Source: [Limnothrix rosea] IAM M-220 (lineage in GTDB: Bacteria > Cyanobacteriota > Cyanobacteriia > Cyanobacteriales > MRBY01). Taken from it: DNA of 64,000 nt. The notes beneath the pieces are model-generated. The model did not search any database, was not told where the DNA came from, and saw only the letters and a list, made by a program, of their open reading frames with translations. Each line of letters opens with the position of its first letter. Positions within the stretch are counted from its first letter, which is position 1. Positions 9,959 to 19,523 of the stretch are shown here, piece after piece. The stretch lies in assembly GCF_001904615.1 (NCBI RefSeq), contig NZ_MRBY01000006.1:23717-87716 (forward strand). Reading direction: 5' to 3'. The position numbers were made by a program, and so were the translations under genes.

Positions 9959-10345
9959 TTACTCTTCCCGCACAGGTGCAGAGTTTTGACTGGCTTGCCA
10001 AACTTTTTCTAGTAACAATTCTGGGCGATCGCCGAGCTTACAGATAAATGTACCGCTGCAATCGCCTTCATCGTTAGTTACCCAATGACCCTTGAGGCTA
10101 ACTTCGGAATACTCCGCATCACAAACCGCGATGTCGAGAATATCGTCACAGTCACCCTTGATCTCGACCAGCTCTGCCAATAACGGCAAATCTTTTAAAA
10201 CCAAAAAAGCAGCACTGCTCGGCTCCAGATAAAAATTTTGGGTTGTCCGTAATGCTAAAACAGCACGATCTCGAATCCAAGTTTCCACAGACTGAGTTAA
10301 ACGCTCTAATCGAAAGGACTCATCGGTATAGATCAACTTCAACAT
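9959..10345 (-). CDS. Conserved cyanobacterial hypothetical protein
   Basis: The product is about 128 aa, acidic and soluble, beginning MLKLIYTDESFRLERL. It has no catalytic motif I recognise. The pattern 'ERLTQSVETWIRDRAVLALR' followed by 'FYLEPSSAAFLVLKDLP' resembles small cyanobacterial proteins of the alr0857 type, but I am recalling this rather than having searched. I chose the ATG at 10345 because GGAGAG lies 7 nt upstream; a GTG two codons earlier is less likely. Function unknown. Confidence 0.7.
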   Translation of the reverse strand: MLKLIYTDESFRLERLTQSVETWIRDRAVLALRTTQNFYLEPSSAAFLVLKDLPLLAELVEIKGDCDDILDIAVCDAEYSEVSLKGHWVTNDEGDCSGTFICKLGDRPELLLEKVWQASQNSAPVREE

Positions 10346-10473
10346 GATCACGCTCTCCGGTGATGTAATAAAAAATCAATAAACTAAAAACACAACTCAA
10401 ACGGCACAACCAAAGGGGTTTGCCCAACGCTTCGCTACCCTCTGCATCAATAATCAATGGGGGCGATCGCCAT

Positions 10474-10503
10474 AAAAAAACCGCCTCTTAATCTCAGAAG
10501 CGG
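10474..10503 (-). terminator. Rho-independent terminator candidate
   Basis: An inverted repeat (CCGCCTCT...AGAAGCGG, 7 of 8 pairs) at 10481-10503 is followed on the minus strand by seven T residues (10480-10474). It sits about 45 bp past the stop of the small minus-strand gene at 10548-10850. Confidence 0.6.
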
Positions 10504-10547
10504 AAGGATCATTGTTCAAACACCCATGAATGGTGATGGACTGTGGC

Positions 10548-10850
10548 TCAGAATATGAGTCGGAGCCTTCCGCCGATTAAACTGCTGATTAAATTAGAGA
10601 AAAAGCCAAAACAAAGATGAATTGCGACATAAATGGGTTTACATGGCTGAATTTCGTCAAATTCACTAAAACATGACTGGTCGCGATCTAAGGTCGAATT
10701 CCCCTCTGGTAGACTCCAATGCTGGATCGGATTTTCCGCAAGGATTGTCATCGGTTCGAAGCCAAGAACCCTATTGCTATCCACCATCAGGCGATCGCCC
10801 ACGCGCTGTGCGAATTGTCTGAAACGTTGTTGGGTGGATTGATACAACAA
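10548..10850 (-). CDS. Small hypothetical protein, TTG start
   Basis: This 100-aa frame has no domain I recognise. It contains 'LGFEPMTILAENPIQHW' and ends with a hydrophobic and basic stretch. Two signals support it: a full Shine-Dalgarno sequence AAGGAGGT lies 7 nt upstream of TTG 10850, and a terminator-like hairpin with a T-run lies just downstream. Its start is divergent from the ribbon-helix-helix-like gene at 10933, 82 bp away. Codon composition is not distinctive enough to settle it, and an overlapping plus-strand frame is considered a shadow. Confidence 0.5.
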   Translation of the reverse strand: MLYQSTQQRFRQFAQRVGDRLMVDSNRVLGFEPMTILAENPIQHWSLPEGNSTLDRDQSCFSEFDEIQPCKPIYVAIHLCFGFFSNLISSLIGGRLRLIF

Positions 10851-10857
10851 GGGTCTT

Positions 10858-10865
10858 ACCTCCTT
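10858..10865 (-). promoter_or_regulatory. Strong Shine-Dalgarno deciding a TTG start
   Basis: On the minus strand the sequence is AAGGAGGT, 7 nt before TTG 10850. Such a complete match is rare in this window and is the main reason for accepting the small gene at 10548-10850. Confidence 0.55.
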
Positions 10866-10890
10866 GAAAATGCCTTATACTTGCTATGCT
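10864..10890 (+). promoter_or_regulatory. Possible promoter of the gene at 10933
   Basis: TTGAAA (10864-10869) is followed after a short 15-bp spacer by TATGCT (10885-10890), which carries an extended -10 TG two bases before it. AGGAGAG lies just before the ATG at 10933. The short spacer makes this tentative. Confidence 0.3.
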
Positions 10891-10932
10891 ACACTTGCAC
10901 TACATAAAAGTCTAGTTTAGGAGAGAATTTTT

Positions 10933-11265
10933 ATGCGCACTGCGACACAGGCCAAAACTTCAACGACGGATATGGAGGTTACCAGTATTCGTCTAGAACG
11001 GACGCTTAAGGAAAAGCTAAAGGATCTATCGGGAAACCAAGGTTATCAGTCCCTTATTCGTGACATCCTCTGGAACTATGTTAACCAAAAGTCCGGAGAT
11101 TATCGCCCCAAATTTACCCCGACTGATATTCGCGCCACTGTTCAGGCGATCGCCCAGAAAGATGAAAGCTGTGTCTTAACGGGCAAACTTATTCAAGCTG
11201 GCGATGACATGTTCCTTGGTTTTACGATTCACGGTGATTTGGTTCCCCTCAGTCAAATCCCCTAG
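10933..11265 (+). CDS. Conserved cyanobacterial protein with ribbon-helix-helix-like region
   Basis: This is a 110-aa soluble protein. Residues about 15-50 ('MEVTSIRLERTLKEKLKDLS' then 'YQSLIRDILWNYVN') fit the beta-strand plus two-helix pattern of ribbon-helix-helix proteins, which bind DNA as dimers. The C-terminal half, with 'GKLIQAGDDMFLGFTIHGDL', is not a domain I know. AGGAGAG precedes the ATG. A 13-bp-stem terminator lies directly downstream, so the gene is a single-gene unit. A regulatory role is inference from the fold pattern only. Confidence 0.75.
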   Translation: MRTATQAKTSTTDMEVTSIRLERTLKEKLKDLSGNQGYQSLIRDILWNYVNQKSGDYRPKFTPTDIRATVQAIAQKDESCVLTGKLIQAGDDMFLGFTIHGDLVPLSQIP

Positions 11266-11299
11266 CCGCATCTAAAAAACATTCAAATATTTTTACAAG

Positions 11300-11344
11300 C
11301 AGACAAAGAGTCATACATTTTCAGAGGGACTCTTTGTCTGTTTT
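11300..11344 (+). terminator. Strong hairpin terminator
   Basis: A perfect 13-bp stem (CAGACAAAGAGTC / GACTCTTTGTCTG, arms at 11300-11312 and 11328-11340) with a 15-nt loop is followed by TTTT. It lies 35 bp after the stop at 11265. Confidence 0.8.
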
Positions 11345-11383
11345 GTTATTTGTTTAAAAAGACGGTAATTTCAGTGCAATATT

Positions 11384-11411
11384 GTAGGGATTTAACATGT
11401 TAAACCCCTAC
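11384..11411. repeat. 28-bp imperfect palindrome, copy 3
   Basis: It reads GTAGGGATTTAACATG followed by TTAAACCCCTAC, the most symmetrical of the three copies. It lies between the convergent genes ending at 11265 and 11441. Confidence 0.8.
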
Positions 11412-11440
11412 GGTTAAATGGTTTTACCAACTCTGGCGTT

Positions 11441-12343
11441 CTACGGTGCGAGGGTAGCAGAAGTTTGAGAAATCGCAAATTCTTTAAAAGCCAAAATTGC
11501 TTTGTCATAAGATTGCCCAGCAGTTTTTGCCACATCATTATGTCCAGCCTCAGGCACAAGAAATAATTGCTTTGGGGCGATCGCCGAATTGTAGAGAGTT
11601 TGACCCATGGCGGCGGGAATTACATCATCTTCGATGCCATGAATAAACAATGTGGGGATGGTAATCTCAGGAATCTTACTCAGGGATTCAAAGCGTTGAT
11701 GTAGCAGCAAATTCACCGGCATCAAGGAATATTTCCCAGAGTAGGTCGCCACATCGGACATGGAGGTAAAGGTTCCTTCTGTGATCAGCCCCGCAGCCGG
11801 ATTATTTTTTACCAGTTCGATGGCGATCGCCCCGCCAAGGGAATGACCATAGACAAAAATTTGGTCTGGCGCAAAGCCTTGGGTTTCAAGGAGATAGTCA
11901 TACATGACTTGGGCATCTTCGTAGACCTGACTTTCATCGGGAAATTTACCACCGCTGAGACCATAGCCGCGGTAGTCCATTAACAAAACAGAAAAACCCA
12001 TGTCCACAAAACGTTTGGCGTGGAAAAGATTTTCACCGACGTTATAGCTATTGCCATGCAAAAATAACAACGCTTTACCGTTACTATTCGCCTGAGAAGG
12101 GAGCCACCAACCGTGAATCTGGACAGAATTTTTAACGGGTAACCAGACTTCTTGATGGTCTAGGGCATAGGCAGTCGGAAAATTTTCAAGGGTTTTAGTC
12201 GGCCTAAAAATCATGCGATTTTGACACACGATGAGAAAAAGGCATAGTACAAAATAAATGCCGGAAATACTGCCCAATCCAACAAGTAGCCATTTTAAAA
12301 GGGTTTTTCTAAAAGGACGATGTTGCACGCTTATGTGGCTCAT
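11441..12343 (-). CDS. Alpha/beta hydrolase, membrane-anchored (BEM46-like)
   Basis: A transmembrane helix near residues 15-38 is followed by an alpha/beta hydrolase fold. The oxyanion region is 'ALLFLHGNSYNVG', the nucleophile elbow is 'YGHSLGGA' (Ser), the acid is probably in 'IHGIEDDVIP' and the His is in 'PEAGHNDV'. 'GYGLSGG' is typical of BEM46/YqkD-type hydrolases. Substrate unknown; the anchor suggests it acts at a membrane. It starts only 2 bp after the stop of sipA, so the two are probably co-transcribed. Confidence 0.88.
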   Translation of the reverse strand: MSHISVQHRPFRKTLLKWLLVGLGSISGIYFVLCLFLIVCQNRMIFRPTKTLENFPTAYALDHQEVWLPVKNSVQIHGWWLPSQANSNGKALLFLHGNSYNVGENLFHAKRFVDMGFSVLLMDYRGYGLSGGKFPDESQVYEDAQVMYDYLLETQGFAPDQIFVYGHSLGGAIAIELVKNNPAAGLITEGTFTSMSDVATYSGKYSLMPVNLLLHQRFESLSKIPEITIPTLFIHGIEDDVIPAAMGQTLYNSAIAPKQLFLVPEAGHNDVAKTAGQSYDKAILAFKEFAISQTSATLAP

Positions 12344-12345
12344 AC

Positions 12346-12585
12346 CTATTCATCAGCTTCCATCAGGTGACTTTTGACTAATTCGAAATATTTTTCTTCT
12401 AGTAAAAAAGAACCCCGCTCAAATTTTATCGCCCAATAGTCTCCCGGCCGGCGATCGCGCACAGTGCCGATATCACCGACGGCAATCAAATCAGCGGGTC
12501 TGAGCATGGGCATGGGGTCAGCCGTTTTCAAGTAGGGTGGCAATTGTGTCACTTTGATCTTCGAGCCAGCGAAAAAATTACTCAT
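12346..12585 (-). CDS. sipA: SipA, NblS-interacting protein (DUF3148)
   Basis: The 79-aa product contains 'VTQLPPYLKTADPMPMLRP' and 'DRRPGDYWAIKFERGSFLL', which match the small SH3-like cyanobacterial protein SipA (DUF3148, ssl3451 type). In Synechococcus elongatus SipA binds the histidine kinase NblS and stimulates its activity in high-light and nutrient-stress signalling. I chose ATG 12585, not the longer frame from 12645, because the family begins at MSNFFAG. It sits just upstream of the hydrolase gene. Confidence 0.85.
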   Translation of the reverse strand: MSNFFAGSKIKVTQLPPYLKTADPMPMLRPADLIAVGDIGTVRDRRPGDYWAIKFERGSFLLEEKYFELVKSHLMEADE

Positions 12586-12736
12586 TGCTCCATTCTGTAA
12601 TCTAAATTGGCGTTTATCATTGTATCGACTTGCTACTTTTTCCATGGGACAAGGCGATCGCCCATTTATTCTTTTCAGCCCTTGAATTCACCTCAGGTTA
12701 AGGGGTTTGGGCTTTTGTTCCATGGGCTAATATGTG

Positions 12737-14899
12737 TTAGAAAACGTTTGCTTCCTTGAGTTTTTTCTGTAAGTCAGGATCATAGAGTCGCTTATAGTTC
12801 CAGTAGTTTGCAAAGACAGCCTCAACGTAGCCTTTGGTTTCATTAAACGGAATTTGCTCCACAAAAAAGTCTGGGTCACTCGTATCGAAGCGGCGCACCC
12901 ATTTCGCCACATTACCGGGCCCCGCATTGTAGCTGGCGATCGCCAACATGGAATTATCATCATATTCGCGGTGGGTATAGCGGAGATACCATGTCCCAAA
13001 CTGGATATTGTCTTCAGGATTATTGAGGGAATATTCCGTATCGTCAATCTGGTCGGCGATCCACTCCCCGGTGGCGGGCATCACCTGCATCAAACCCGTT
13101 GCGCCAACGGGCGATTGGATTTCTTTTTCAAAGCGCGACTCTTGACGCATCAGAGACACCACCAAAAGAGGATTGAGTTCATTGTCAGCGGAATGTTTAA
13201 GAATCTGATCCGCGTAGGGAAATGGAAAGAGGGCATACCAATAATCAGGCCGTTGCCGTAGCTCTAACCACGCTTGGCGATCGCCCGGCTCATCCCGTTG
13301 ACTCAAGCCCCAAATGGTATTGATACCCTTCAGATAGCGACCTTGGGTAAGTTTTAAGAGGCCAGCTGTAAACTCTTCTTCAATGGTTAACTCTGGCTTG
13401 GCGGCCAACTCCATCTGGATTTCATTCCATGCATCAAAATCTTGGCCTAAACGATACAGCTCCTGAAATGTTTCGGAGCCAGCAGGCGGTAATGGTCTCG
13501 TTTTCGGGATCGCAAGGTTTGGCTGCAAATCGCGCACTGACGTAAAATTGCCCACATCCCAACCGAGCTGGACGGCCGATCGCCATGCATAGTAGGACTC
13601 AGGATAATCGGCGATGACGGTATTAAATGCTTGTTCTGCTTCCTCAGGCCGATTGAGACGTTCTGCCCATTTCCCAATCCAAAACACAGATTCGGCTGCT
13701 AAAGAATGGCTGGGAGTATTGACGGCGATCGGTTGCGCCCACTCCCAAGCTCGATCAAAACGGCCTTCCTTAGCGTAGCGCTCGGCCTGTTGCCAACGAT
13801 ATTCGCTAGTTGCCCCATGGCTTTTAAAACCATTGAGCGCCATTTTTCGCGCCTGGTCGGCAGATTGAGCACTGCCTAATTTTTCGAGAATATTGGCTTT
13901 ACTGAATAGGGCTTCGGGGGCTTCTTCGGGAAATTTTTGGTAAGCCTGATCTAGATAAGCGAGAGCTTCGGTATCTTTGACTAAGGTTGCCAAACGACGT
14001 AGGCCTAAACCGGTTTCTTCGGCATCGGGAAATTTTTCAATGAGTGTGCGGTAGGCGCGGCGAGCGTTACGTTCTTCATTGCTAATGTGAAAACCCCGCG
14101 CCACACGGTAGAGATTACGGGAAGTTGTGGGGGCTTTTTCGTAGGCTTTTGCGGCTTGACCATAGTCCCAACTGTCCCAGAAGCTATCACCGATCGCCTC
14201 CCAAACCTCTGGTGTGAGCTGATCACTGTAATTATTTACTAATCTTTCTCGTACTGTACCAATATCTGAAGCATCGGCATCGTATAGTAACCGGGAAACT
14301 AAGAGCTTGAGCTGGTCGGGATTGTTGTCTAGCTGGGCACGGATGAGGGCTTGGGTGCGGGGATGGGCTGGATACTGGGCGATCGCCTGTTCGATATATT
14401 TGTCGTCATACTGGCTGAGACGATACAGCGCTTCGGCGGCGGCAGGACTTTCTGGATAACGCTTTAAAACTTGCTGCCATGTGGATTGGGCAGCGGCGGG
14501 ATCATTACTCAGTTCGTGGGCACGTCCGCGTTTAATGAAAATATGGGGTGCAAGAACTGGATAATCTTTTTCTAAATTTTCTAGCTGTTCTAGGGCGGCT
14601 CCCCCTTCATAGGCTTCGAGGTGCGCCATGGCCAAAAGATAGCGGGCGCGGCTTTGGTCTAAAAGGTTGTCTCCTGACGCGGCGATCGCCTGTAGATCAG
14701 CTTGGCGAGACTCCGGCTCAGTATCAGCCAGCTCAAGTACTGCCGATGGAGAATTCGGGTCAATGTTTGCAGGATTGGCAGACTCCTTGGGCGACCAATT
14801 ACGACCCTTTGTCGCGAGAATACTGACACCGAGTAATCCCGTTAAACATAAGCCGATAATGAAGGTCGGTGACCTGTAGTTGACAGAAACCCGTTTCAT
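12737..14899 (-). CDS. Soluble lytic murein transglycosylase (Slt70-like)
   Basis: The 720-aa protein starts with a membrane anchor or signal (about residues 12-30), then has a long alpha-helical region of TPR-like repeats (about 80-530) and a C-terminal SLT domain. In the SLT domain 'RQESRFEKEIQSPVGATGLM' holds the catalytic Glu, 'QVMPATGEWIA' follows, and 'IASYNAGPGNVAKWVRR' is the typical closing motif. The enzyme cleaves the MurNAc-GlcNAc bond of peptidoglycan with formation of 1,6-anhydro ends, in the periplasm. It appears monocistronic. Confidence 0.92.
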   Translation of the reverse strand: MKRVSVNYRSPTFIIGLCLTGLLGVSILATKGRNWSPKESANPANIDPNSPSAVLELADTEPESRQADLQAIAASGDNLLDQSRARYLLAMAHLEAYEGGAALEQLENLEKDYPVLAPHIFIKRGRAHELSNDPAAAQSTWQQVLKRYPESPAAAEALYRLSQYDDKYIEQAIAQYPAHPRTQALIRAQLDNNPDQLKLLVSRLLYDADASDIGTVRERLVNNYSDQLTPEVWEAIGDSFWDSWDYGQAAKAYEKAPTTSRNLYRVARGFHISNEERNARRAYRTLIEKFPDAEETGLGLRRLATLVKDTEALAYLDQAYQKFPEEAPEALFSKANILEKLGSAQSADQARKMALNGFKSHGATSEYRWQQAERYAKEGRFDRAWEWAQPIAVNTPSHSLAAESVFWIGKWAERLNRPEEAEQAFNTVIADYPESYYAWRSAVQLGWDVGNFTSVRDLQPNLAIPKTRPLPPAGSETFQELYRLGQDFDAWNEIQMELAAKPELTIEEEFTAGLLKLTQGRYLKGINTIWGLSQRDEPGDRQAWLELRQRPDYWYALFPFPYADQILKHSADNELNPLLVVSLMRQESRFEKEIQSPVGATGLMQVMPATGEWIADQIDDTEYSLNNPEDNIQFGTWYLRYTHREYDDNSMLAIASYNAGPGNVAKWVRRFDTSDPDFFVEQIPFNETKGYVEAVFANYWNYKRLYDPDLQKKLKEANVF

Positions 14900-15253
14900 C
14901 TGAGCTGCCTCTAATAATCACGAATTTGATCATAGGCGATCGCCAGCCACTTCAGCCGTTGTTCAGCGTACTTTCCAGTAAAGTTAAGTGATTCATCGTG
15001 CATTTTTTACATTGCATCTCCATGGAAGCACGTAATTCATTATTTTTAAGGCCTTTCCCCCATCAGAGTGCTGGATTTGCACCTCAAATTTGATGACATC
15101 TACAACAAAACAACCATAGAGATTTCAGGAAAATTTTGGCCTAGAATTTTGGCAGAATCATAGTCTAATTTCTGATGTGTCTAACCCATCACTCGTTAAG
15201 ATTGCCCTAACAACTGCCGCTGCAACGTCACTTCACTTTTTTTTGACAACATC
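14900..15253. other. Intergenic region
   Basis: This 350-bp gap lies between divergent genes. A HIP1 site lies near 14937. I see no RNA gene, hairpin terminator or clear promoter box. Confidence 0.4.
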
Positions 15254-15620
15254 ATGAAACAAGCCCCTTTCTTTGCCACCCTCGTCAACGGTGCTTCCCT
15301 TGTGCTTCTTGGCATCTGGGGATATCTCGATAGTGGTTCTCCCACGGCATTTATTCCAGTCGGTCTTGGCCTTGGCTTTTTTGTGCTTTCTCCGGGGGTC
15401 AAAAGTTACAACAAGGCGATCCGCCCATATTGTTGCGTTCCTTGCTTTAGTCACCTTAGCCGCTTTAATTCCACCTTTTTGGCGGGCGCTCAGTAACGGT
15501 AGCGGCGCAGGAATGTTACGCATTGGCATGATGCTACTTACAACCGCAGTGGCGTTGGGATTTTACGTCAAAAGCTTTATCGATGCCCGGCGATCGCGAC
15601 ATAACACACCCGAAGCCTAG
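15254..15620 (+). pseudogene. Small four-helix membrane protein gene with a 1-bp frameshift
   Basis: The 5' part (from ATG 15254) encodes hydrophobic helices and ends 'VKSYNKAI' before running into junk sequence. The 3' part, in the +1 frame, continues 'AHIVAFLALVTLAALIPPFW' and ends in a further membrane helix and a basic tail. The break is at 15415-15426, which reads GGCGATCCGCCC. Removing one C restores GGCGATCGCCC, a HIP1 site, and joins the two parts into one 121-aa, about four-helix protein. The family is unknown to me. It is either a true recent frameshift or a sequencing error. Confidence 0.8.
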
Positions 15621-17059
<1,439 letters not shown>

Positions 17060-17107
17060 TCATTTGTAGTTTGTTGAAGCACTAAACAAGTTTTACCTTC
17101 CATCATT

Positions 17108-17137
17108 CTCCTCGACTTTTGTTGGGGAGTTTTTTTT
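17108..17137 (+). terminator. Rho-independent terminator of por
   Basis: A 9-bp stem with two G-T pairs (CTCCTCGAC / GTTGGGGAG) and a TTTT loop is followed by eight T residues, 48 bp after the por stop. Confidence 0.85.
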
Positions 17138-17345
17138 AGGTGGTTAGATTAATGATTCGGCGATCGCCGTTCTTCGAGGCCAGCCATGTCACTAATGGCA
17201 TTGGACTATTCATTAAAGAATAAATTTTGCCAATCTATCGAGGCTTTTTTCTTAATTTCAAACTTGGAAATTGCCTTCGGCGATCGCATCATTTTTGCAC
17301 CTTCCCAAAAAACCTTGAACATATCCCCATTAATTTACTGACACG

Positions 17346-17376
17346 AAAAAGTCCCCCTGACTCACTAGAGGGACTT
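17346..17376 (-). terminator. Terminator of the SPFH gene
   Basis: AAGTCCC (17349-17355) pairs with GGGACTT (17370-17376) around a 14-nt loop. On the minus strand it is followed by TTTTT. It lies just past the stop of the gene ending at 17423. Confidence 0.7.
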
Positions 17377-17422
17377 AAAGGAATATCAAAATACCCCAAA
17401 AAAATCTAAAAACCAAACACCC

Positions 17423-18418
17423 TTAAGAATGGCGATCCAACTTACCGAGACCAGCCTTGAGCGAAGCCATATCGCCATTGCCATTCCCAATGACAGACTT
17501 AACACCCTCAAGGGTAGACATCATGCTATTGGGGTCGAGGAACATAACCTTACTACTGTCACTCGTACCAATCTTTTGACCCATCTGGAGATATTCCTGA
17601 GCCAAAATAAACTGCAACGCTTCCTGAGCACCGGGATTGTTTTGTAGTTGCTGGGACACAATTTGCGTAGCCTGAGCTGTCGCCTGCGCCCGCAGAATTG
17701 CCTCTTGACGTTCCGCTTCTGCTCGCAGAAGAATAGCTTCTTTTTGTGCTTCCGCCTCAAGAATTGCCGCTTTTTTTTCTGCTTCTGCTTCAAGAACATT
17801 GGATTGAGCGCGACCTTGGGCGGAGTTGATCGCCGATTGCCGTTCACCTTCAGAAGTCAAAATAGACGCTCGTTTTTGCCGTTCTGCCGCCATTTGGAGT
17901 TCCATCGAATCCTGCACAGCTTTAGAGGGCATAATGTCGCGCAATTCCACACGGGTTACTTTGACACCCCAAGGGTCGGTAGAAATATCCAGCTCACGGA
18001 GAAGTAATTCATTAATCTCTGTGCGGGCAGTGAAAGTTTCGTCGAGTTCGAGCTTACCCATCTCGGAGCGAATCTGGGTCAAAACAAGGTTCACCATCGC
18101 CGACTGGAGATTTTCCACCTTGTAGTAAGCCTTATACATATCGACGATGCGCCAGTACACAACCGCGTCCACACTAATGGAAACGTTATCGCGGGTGATA
18201 CAAGACTGGGCGGGAACATCAAGGACTTTTTCGCGGGTAGTCTCGTGATAAACGACCTTATCAATAAAAGGCGTGACAAAATTCAGGCCGGGGCCAAGGG
18301 TTTTTTTGTAACTGCCGAGGCTTTCGATTAAATATTGATTTTTTTCGTTAACGATCTTGACGGAGCCAAACACGCCAAAGCCGCCAAATGCAAGAAGGAC
18401 AAATATTAAAGGGTTCAT
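17423..18418 (-). CDS. Stomatin/prohibitin-like SPFH domain protein
   Basis: One N-terminal membrane helix (about residues 2-20) is followed by an SPFH (band 7) domain (about 22-190) with '[14 protein letters not shown]' and '[17 protein letters not shown]'. An Ala/Glu-rich coiled coil (about 195-255, repeated '[16 protein letters not shown]') and a C-terminal oligomerisation part with '[14 protein letters not shown]' follow. SPFH proteins form large ring assemblies on membranes and often control proteases or membrane microdomains. It resembles the slr1128 group of cyanobacteria. No NfeD or protease partner is adjacent. Confidence 0.92.
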   Translation of the reverse strand: MNPLIFVLLAFGGFGVFGSVKIVNEKNQYLIESLGSYKKTLGPGLNFVTPFIDKVVYHETTREKVLDVPAQSCITRDNVSISVDAVVYWRIVDMYKAYYKVENLQSAMVNLVLTQIRSEMGKLELDETFTARTEINELLLRELDISTDPWGVKVTRVELRDIMPSKAVQDSMELQMAAERQKRASILTSEGERQSAINSAQGRAQSNVLEAEAEKKAAILEAEAQKEAILLRAEAERQEAILRAQATAQATQIVSQQLQNNPGAQEALQFILAQEYLQMGQKIGTSDSSKVMFLDPNSMMSTLEGVKSVIGNGNGDMASLKAGLGKLDRHS

Positions 18419-18779
18419 TGTTACCTGCCTCTATTTTTCTGGAAATGATAAGCAGTTGAGTATTTACTTTCAGCCTAACGTAGGTTTTTTAGCTGAGTGG
18501 ATTCTGTAATTGAATCGTTATCTTTCACTTCAATTGGCGATCGCCCTATTCCTAAAATCCCAAGAATTGAGCTCCCCGAAAGTAAGATGCGTGGAGGCAG
18601 CAATAAATTGAGACTTATTACCCATGTGCTCATGTCTGCTGTAACGCATTTTTTTAGCTCAATGATCATTGTTTACCGGATTCAAAATTGATGGGTGTTG
18701 CTCGCCATTGATTATGGTAGCGACGTTCTAAGGCAGGAGAATATTGTTATGGTGTAAAAGTTCAAATTCCTAATTTGTA
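18419..18779. other. Intergenic region
   Basis: This 360-bp gap lies between divergent SPFH and rnc genes and has one HIP1 site near 18538. Small frames on both strands (18475-18691) overlap each other and lack any domain. I see nothing else. Confidence 0.4.
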
Positions 18780-19502
18780 ATGGCACAGCTCCCTCCCCAA
18801 CGACAAAAAAGTTTAGTGCGGCTAATGGAGCGACTAGGATTTTCAGACCATGCCCAGATTCGGTGGGATTTGTTAGATTTAGCTTTAACTCATCCGAGCA
18901 TTTCCCCTGACCGAAACTATGAGCAACTGGAGTTTATTGGCGATGCCGTTGTCCGTTTAGCAGCCTCGGAAGTGCTTTATGCCCAATATCCCGATGAGCC
19001 TGTGGGGGAGTTTGCTGCTATTCGCTCTATTTTGGTCAGCGATCGCACCTTGGCAGAGTTTGCGGAGAGCTACAATTTTCAAAAGTTTTTGCTCTACCAT
19101 GGCCACTACGAAAATGCGGGTCTCATTTCACTGTTGGCAGATGCTTTTGAGGCGACTCTCGGAGCTTTATTCCTTTCGACAAATGACCTATCGTTGGTAC
19201 ATCCCTGGCTGGATGAACCTTTAAAAGCTAAAGCTGCTGAAATTAAACGCGATCCTGCCCGCCAAAACTATAAAGATGCTCTACAGGTGTGGACACAGAG
19301 CGAACATCACACCTTACCGACCTATCGGGTCAAAAAAAATCTCCAGTCAAAAAGTGAGGAAGATTTCTTTTTCGCTGAAGTGTGGCTCAATGAAACGTTG
19401 CTAGCGTCAGGGTTAGGGCGGTCAAAAAAAGCTGCCCAACAAGCTGCTGCCCGCCAAGCCTACGAAAGGGCGATCGCCGAAACACCACAGCCGAAACATT
19501 AA
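18780..19502 (+). CDS. rnc: Ribonuclease III
   Basis: The RNase III domain (about residues 1-150) has the signature 'NYEQLEFIGDAVVRLAASE', with the metal-binding Glu and Asp, and the second motif 'DAFEATLGALFLS'. A double-stranded-RNA-binding domain follows (about 160-235, ending 'GRSKKAAQQAAARQAYERA'). It cleaves dsRNA in rRNA maturation and RNA decay. Cyanobacteria often have more than one RNase III-type gene, so this may not be the only one. The final 240-aa length is normal for full-size RNase III. Confidence 0.93.
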   Translation: MAQLPPQRQKSLVRLMERLGFSDHAQIRWDLLDLALTHPSISPDRNYEQLEFIGDAVVRLAASEVLYAQYPDEPVGEFAAIRSILVSDRTLAEFAESYNFQKFLLYHGHYENAGLISLLADAFEATLGALFLSTNDLSLVHPWLDEPLKAKAAEIKRDPARQNYKDALQVWTQSEHHTLPTYRVKKNLQSKSEEDFFFAEVWLNETLLASGLGRSKKAAQQAAARQAYERAIAETPQPKH

Positions 19503-19523
19503 GGTTTTTGTTTTTTGGGCTGT

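Noticed and set aside
10719..10907. Plus-strand 62-codon frame
   Set aside because: It lies opposite the minus-strand small gene, which has a better ribosome binding site and a terminator.
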